NCBI GenBank assembly: GCA_003116875.1
Contig: BCKT01000014.1
Location: 132,149-196,148, forward strand
DNA length: 64,000 nucleotides
Origin: Takashimella koratensis
Taxonomy: Eukaryota; Basidiomycota; Tremellomycetes; Trichosporonales; Tetragoniomycetaceae
Direction: 5' to 3'
Below the pieces are notes generated by a model, which searched no databases, was not told where the DNA came from, and saw nothing but the letters and a program-made list of their open reading frames with translations. Shown here in pieces: positions 60,562 to 64,000 of this stretch. Made by a program: the position numbers and the translations under genes. Each line of letters opens with the position of its first letter. Positions within the stretch are counted from its first letter, which is position 1.

Positions 60562-61042
60562 TTGTGTTTAGTTCAACTTTTGGTAGAGGTGAATGAGGTG
60601 TACAACGAAAGAAATCGTCCAGCAAGTGGCAATATGTAGACGGCAAGGCAGCAAGCTGAGATGTGAACTCTTGAAAAGAGGACCCCTCAAGGAGCGTACG
60701 CAGCCTCGGCATCAGCCCCGAGACGGACTGCCAAAATATCTCTGTCTCTTTGCAGATGAAAGGAGACTCGGTCGTACATCCTGCACCCTCCCTGGGGCAA
60801 CACAAACTTGTGAGCGATTCGGTCATTCGGCCTCTATCCCGAAAGATGGCTTCAAATACTAAGCCGTGAGACCGTACGGTGCGTCACTGTTGGTATTGAC
60901 TGTGGGCCGGCAACGGCGTACCCGAAAAGCATTCCTGCAATTGCAATTGCAGGTATGCTGAAGACTCCCTCGCTCAAAACAGCTCCCGGTTCATTCATTG
61001 TCCATCGGGAGGTCGAAACAGCTAGCCTAGATGTGGTATGGT
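60562..61042. other. Intergenic, no gene seen
   Basis: About 480 bp; open frames here have no protein-like character. A small inverted pair GCAATTGCAATTGC near 60937 is the only local structure. Confidence 0.4.
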
Positions 61043-61628
61043 CTAGTTCTTCTGGAACATGTACGACGGGGTTGCTCCGGCAAGGGGAGCGAAGAAGAAC
61101 TGATCACTGGTGTAAGGTCCCCCGCTAATCCCGTAGCAGTACCACGAGGCGCCGTTGAGCAGGAAGATGTTGATGTAGGTAGTCGTAGGATAAGCGTTGT
61201 TGGCAAGTCAGGCGCACTGGGACTCGGCCGAGGCGAGACTGACCAGGGAGGCAGTATAGGCTTGGTAGAAAAGGTGCGGGGCTGTCGAAAAATCCCGTGC
61301 ATCCGTTAGTGATTCAAAGTCATGGGCCTGACTCAGCTACTCACTCGCAGCATTGCCAGGTGCATTGTAGTAGCCGTCCCGCTCGTCGATGAGCGTGTAT
61401 CCGGTGGCGTCATTCGGAACTCCCGAGGGGGCGGTTCTCTTGCGGTGGAGACGTTTCGAGTTCAACACGATCTGCTCTCCAGTAGCTTGCTTGAGGGCGA
61501 CAGTTGTGTTCGCCGCGACCGAAGGGACTGGGATCGATCCTCGAGTCGTCCTGGGGTGTAGTGGGAGTGGCATCCAAGCCGAGCGCCAGCGCAGCGAGGG
61601 AGAGGAGGGCGGCAACGGTGAACAGCAT
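61043..61628 (-). pseudogene. Small secreted protein gene, decayed
   Basis: ATG at 61628 starts a clear signal peptide (MLFTVAALLSLAALALGLDA). After DDSRIDP the protein-like sequence continues in another frame (VPSVAANTTVALKQATGEQI, PNDATGYTLIDERDGYYNAP). An intron with a CACTAACG branch point then leads into PHLFYQAYTASLVSLASAES, an in-frame TGA (61210-61208) after QCA, and a final stretch NGASWYCYGISGGPYTSDQF ending at TAG 61045-61043. So there is one frameshift (about 61500-61530) and one nonsense codon. A weak 45-nt GTCCCT...AAG intron could bypass the frameshift, but not the TGA. Family not recognised. Confidence 0.6.
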
Positions 61629-63247
61629 TAAGATGCGGGTGTCTTCACAATTTAATGGGATGAGCGAGGGGAAGGTGAGAAGGGGAGACCAAAGCTCTTC
61701 CAATGGCGACGGCTTTGCTTTATGTCTCGTCTTTGTCGGCTTGTTTCTTTTTGTCTCGCGGTGCTGTCAAGGTAGGCTTCAGATCAAATACCTACCACCC
61801 CGTTCCTGGCTATCCCTGGTGCTCCAGAATCTCCGCAGAGGAAAATCAGATGACTTGGTTTCCCTTACTGGATGTTCTCAGATCAGGCCAGCAAGGACGT
61901 TTTCCCAAAGGTTTGGTCGCCAGTTCATACGATTTACTCCGGCCAGCGGCCCAAAAATAGGAGGGTCAGGGCACACACCCAAACCTACAATGGTAACTTG
62001 GCGTGAAAGTATGCAGAACGAACTCCGCTGGGATCGCTGGGTTCCGTTTTGACCCACAGTTTTGGGTTCTCCCTTGGGCCGGGGAGATTGAAAATGCCGA
62101 GATGGCCGTCCCTGATCAACTTTCATCCGAATCGGCGCTCAAGCCACGAGCAATTTGTTAAAGCCATGGAACAGTCGATCTCTTTCCTTTTGCTCAGCTC
62201 TTCCGCTTGGCAAGTCCAATACCCCAAAAATAACTGGCAAGGGTTGTAACCAACTGGGGACGAAACAGATCCGGTGACCCTTCCCCGGCATAAAGTTGAC
62301 CCACAATACTAGCCCATGCACTCGAATCGCACGGCAACTTGCCGGGAGCCGAGAAATAGAAAACGGGTTCTCAGTTACAGCTTGGTTCAAGTTGCAATGA
62401 ATGAACTGAGTTCTCCTTGCACACCCTACCTTGACACACTCGGCTCGTTTAGGGGGTAGGACATTCCAAGCTGAGGTGATACACGAATTGACAAAGGTGA
62501 ATGCATGATCAGTGCAAAGTGTGAACGGACGCGGGGCTGTTGCGCTGCTGCCTTGAGGAGCAGGATGGTTGTCATATACAAGCCTCAAGGGAGTACGTAA
62601 TGTGTGCTTGGGCCTCGCGAGCCTCGGACACCTTTAAACCCCACGATGATTTTTATGCCGACTATGTCTAAGGCTGTGTGTCTCAACGAAGCTTGTGAAG
62701 CGCAGGGGTACGCAAGTAGGAAGATGTATCAAAAGCAGCATTCTCGCTGACGCCGAGCATTGGATGACGGATTTCGCCATCATAGGGAACAGATATTTTG
62801 AACACTAGAATTTGATGACTTGGAAGAACTCCCACCCAGTACACGCGTGACAGGTCTGACTTGCACACAACGAGGACCCACGCCGACAATAACGGGAAGC
62901 TGTCCTTGCCAGGAACCAGCAGTCAATCGAGGTAGCCGAAGCCGACCCTTTCTCGCAGCCAACCGACACGCAACTCCTTGAATGACCTAGAGGAGGCAAT
63001 CCGCTCCAAGCCAAACGCAGCGTGCAGCCGTGTTCGACGACAGCGAGCTTGGACGGACGTGTTGCACGAAGGCAGCATGGGCAGACGAACCGACTCAAAC
63101 AGAATTACCCCGTGGGGTAGAGTGCCACGCCCATATGGCGCCCTTCTGGCGCTCGTCCTTGGATCGGATTTCACCGGTCAATAAATACTTCTATCTACAC
63201 CTCAGCATCGGCCACCACCCCACTCCACCGGGCCGCAGCTCATCGTA
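61629..63247. other. Gene-poor stretch, 1.6 kb
   Basis: No convincing gene. The longest frame (62139-62588, minus, 149 codons) has a Cys/Pro/Arg-scattered composition and no recognisable motif. The codon pattern is unlike that of the neighbouring genes. Possibly decayed accessory DNA. Confidence 0.4.
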
Positions 63248-64000
63248 ATGGCTCGCACAGACCCCTCGTTCCTCGAGAGCGACGGCTCATTTGACTGTGA
63301 GTGCGGGAGAAGGTCACGCCAGATGGAGACGAGCTGACCACCTCCCCCAGTCTTCTTCTACGGCACACTTTTGGTCCCCGCTATCCTCGTCCGCGTCCTC
63401 GGGCACCAATGCCAAGACCTCACCTTCCAGGACGCTGTACTCCCGGTGAGCTATCATCGCCTCTCGCTGAAGTGGCGTGCTGTCTCTGATGGCTACATTA
63501 CGCTGACCTGGTGACAGGGATACACGCGGCACTGCGTTAAGGGGGAGGACTACCCAGCTGTTATCGGGAGGAACAAGCTAGCCAAGCTAATCGGACCTGA
63601 CAAAATACAGTAAGCTAGATGTGACTTGCGCTTCCTAGCTTTACGCTGACTTGCCCGACTATATAGAAACCTAGATCCCGACGTACTGAGCACAAGAGGT
63701 ACCCTCGTCCGCGGCCTCACGTACAAGGATGTCACATCTCTCGATATCTTCGAAGGAACAGTACGTCGACAAAAGCATGAGCAGCTTTTCTGCGGCTGAT
63801 ACTGATTATCTCAGCAATACTCGCGAGTCAAGGTGGACGTGCAGCCCCTTACTCAGCCCTGCCGCGTCTCCGACCTCCCCAAAGATCTCGTCGATCCGTC
63901 CAAGCGTTCGGCGGACGCTCCCAGCAAACCGAGCGCTGACCTCGTACGAGCTGGAATCGCTCAAGTTTGGACTTATGTATGGAGCGACCCTATCGATGGT
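63248..64000 (+). CDS. AIG2-like / gamma-glutamylcyclotransferase-fold protein (partial)
   Basis: Five exons (63248-63296, 63351-63445, 63518-63609, 63667-63760, 63815 to the window edge) read in frame. The start of the fold is diagnostic: FDFFFYGTLLVPAILVRVLG (the YGTL nucleotide/glutamyl loop), then LPGYTRHCVKGEDYPAVIGR, TRGTLVRGLTYKDV and LDIFEGTQYSRVKVDV, which contains the usual catalytic-site Glu in DxFEG. Family members act as gamma-glutamylcyclotransferases or gamma-glutamylamine cyclotransferases; the substrate here is unknown. The gene continues beyond 64000. Confidence 0.88.

Noticed and set aside
62139..62588. 149-codon minus-strand ORF as a gene
   Set aside because: No recognisable motif, no TATA or leader pattern like its neighbours, odd composition; kept only as a note in the intergenic entry.

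Overview
The window is a 64 kb piece of a fungal nuclear genome. Nearly every conserved gene is split by short introns (about 40-100 nt) with GTRAGT donors, CTRAC/CTRAY branch points and CAG/TAG acceptors. The gene content is that of a basidiomycete. A GT69 capsule-type mannosyltransferase and the very high intron density point to a tremellomycete yeast (Cryptococcus/Trichosporon side). That placement is inference; species cannot be told.

Layout. 0-27 kb is housekeeping: RPN2 (5' end only), a cytochrome b5-fused delta-9 desaturase, a large uncharacterised fungal protein, a secreted M28 aminopeptidase, a DEAD-box RNA helicase, an RMD1/DUF155 protein, an ACO2-like aconitase, the meiotic recombinase DMC1 and the trifunctional folate enzyme FOL1. 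27.7-36.3 kb is an accessory block: six tandem members of an unrecognised family ('family A'), all plus strand and mostly intronless, several broken by single frameshifts, together with a duplicated 3' tail of FOL1 and an assembly gap. 38-56 kb returns to housekeeping: GT69 glycosyltransferase, fatty-aldehyde dehydrogenase, a Cys-rich single-pass membrane protein, NADH-cytochrome b5 reductase, an LCCL-domain membrane protein and the MPH1/FANCM helicase. 56.7-60.6 kb holds a second intronless unknown family ('family B', three members, minus strand). A decayed secreted-protein gene and a gene-poor stretch follow. The window ends inside an AIG2/gamma-glutamylcyclotransferase-like gene.

Functional links are loose, as usual in fungi: desaturase plus cytochrome b5 reductase plus aldehyde dehydrogenase (ER lipid metabolism), DMC1 plus MPH1 (recombination), and several head-to-head gene pairs sharing promoters. 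The most unusual material is (i) families A and B, which break the intron-rich pattern and carry TATA boxes about 80-115 bp before the ATG, and (ii) extreme exon fragmentation in conserved enzymes, including a 7-nt exon that carries the catalytic cysteine codon of the aldehyde dehydrogenase.

Exon coordinates were read by eye and may be off by a base or so. Functions come from recognised motifs and family knowledge; no search was run.
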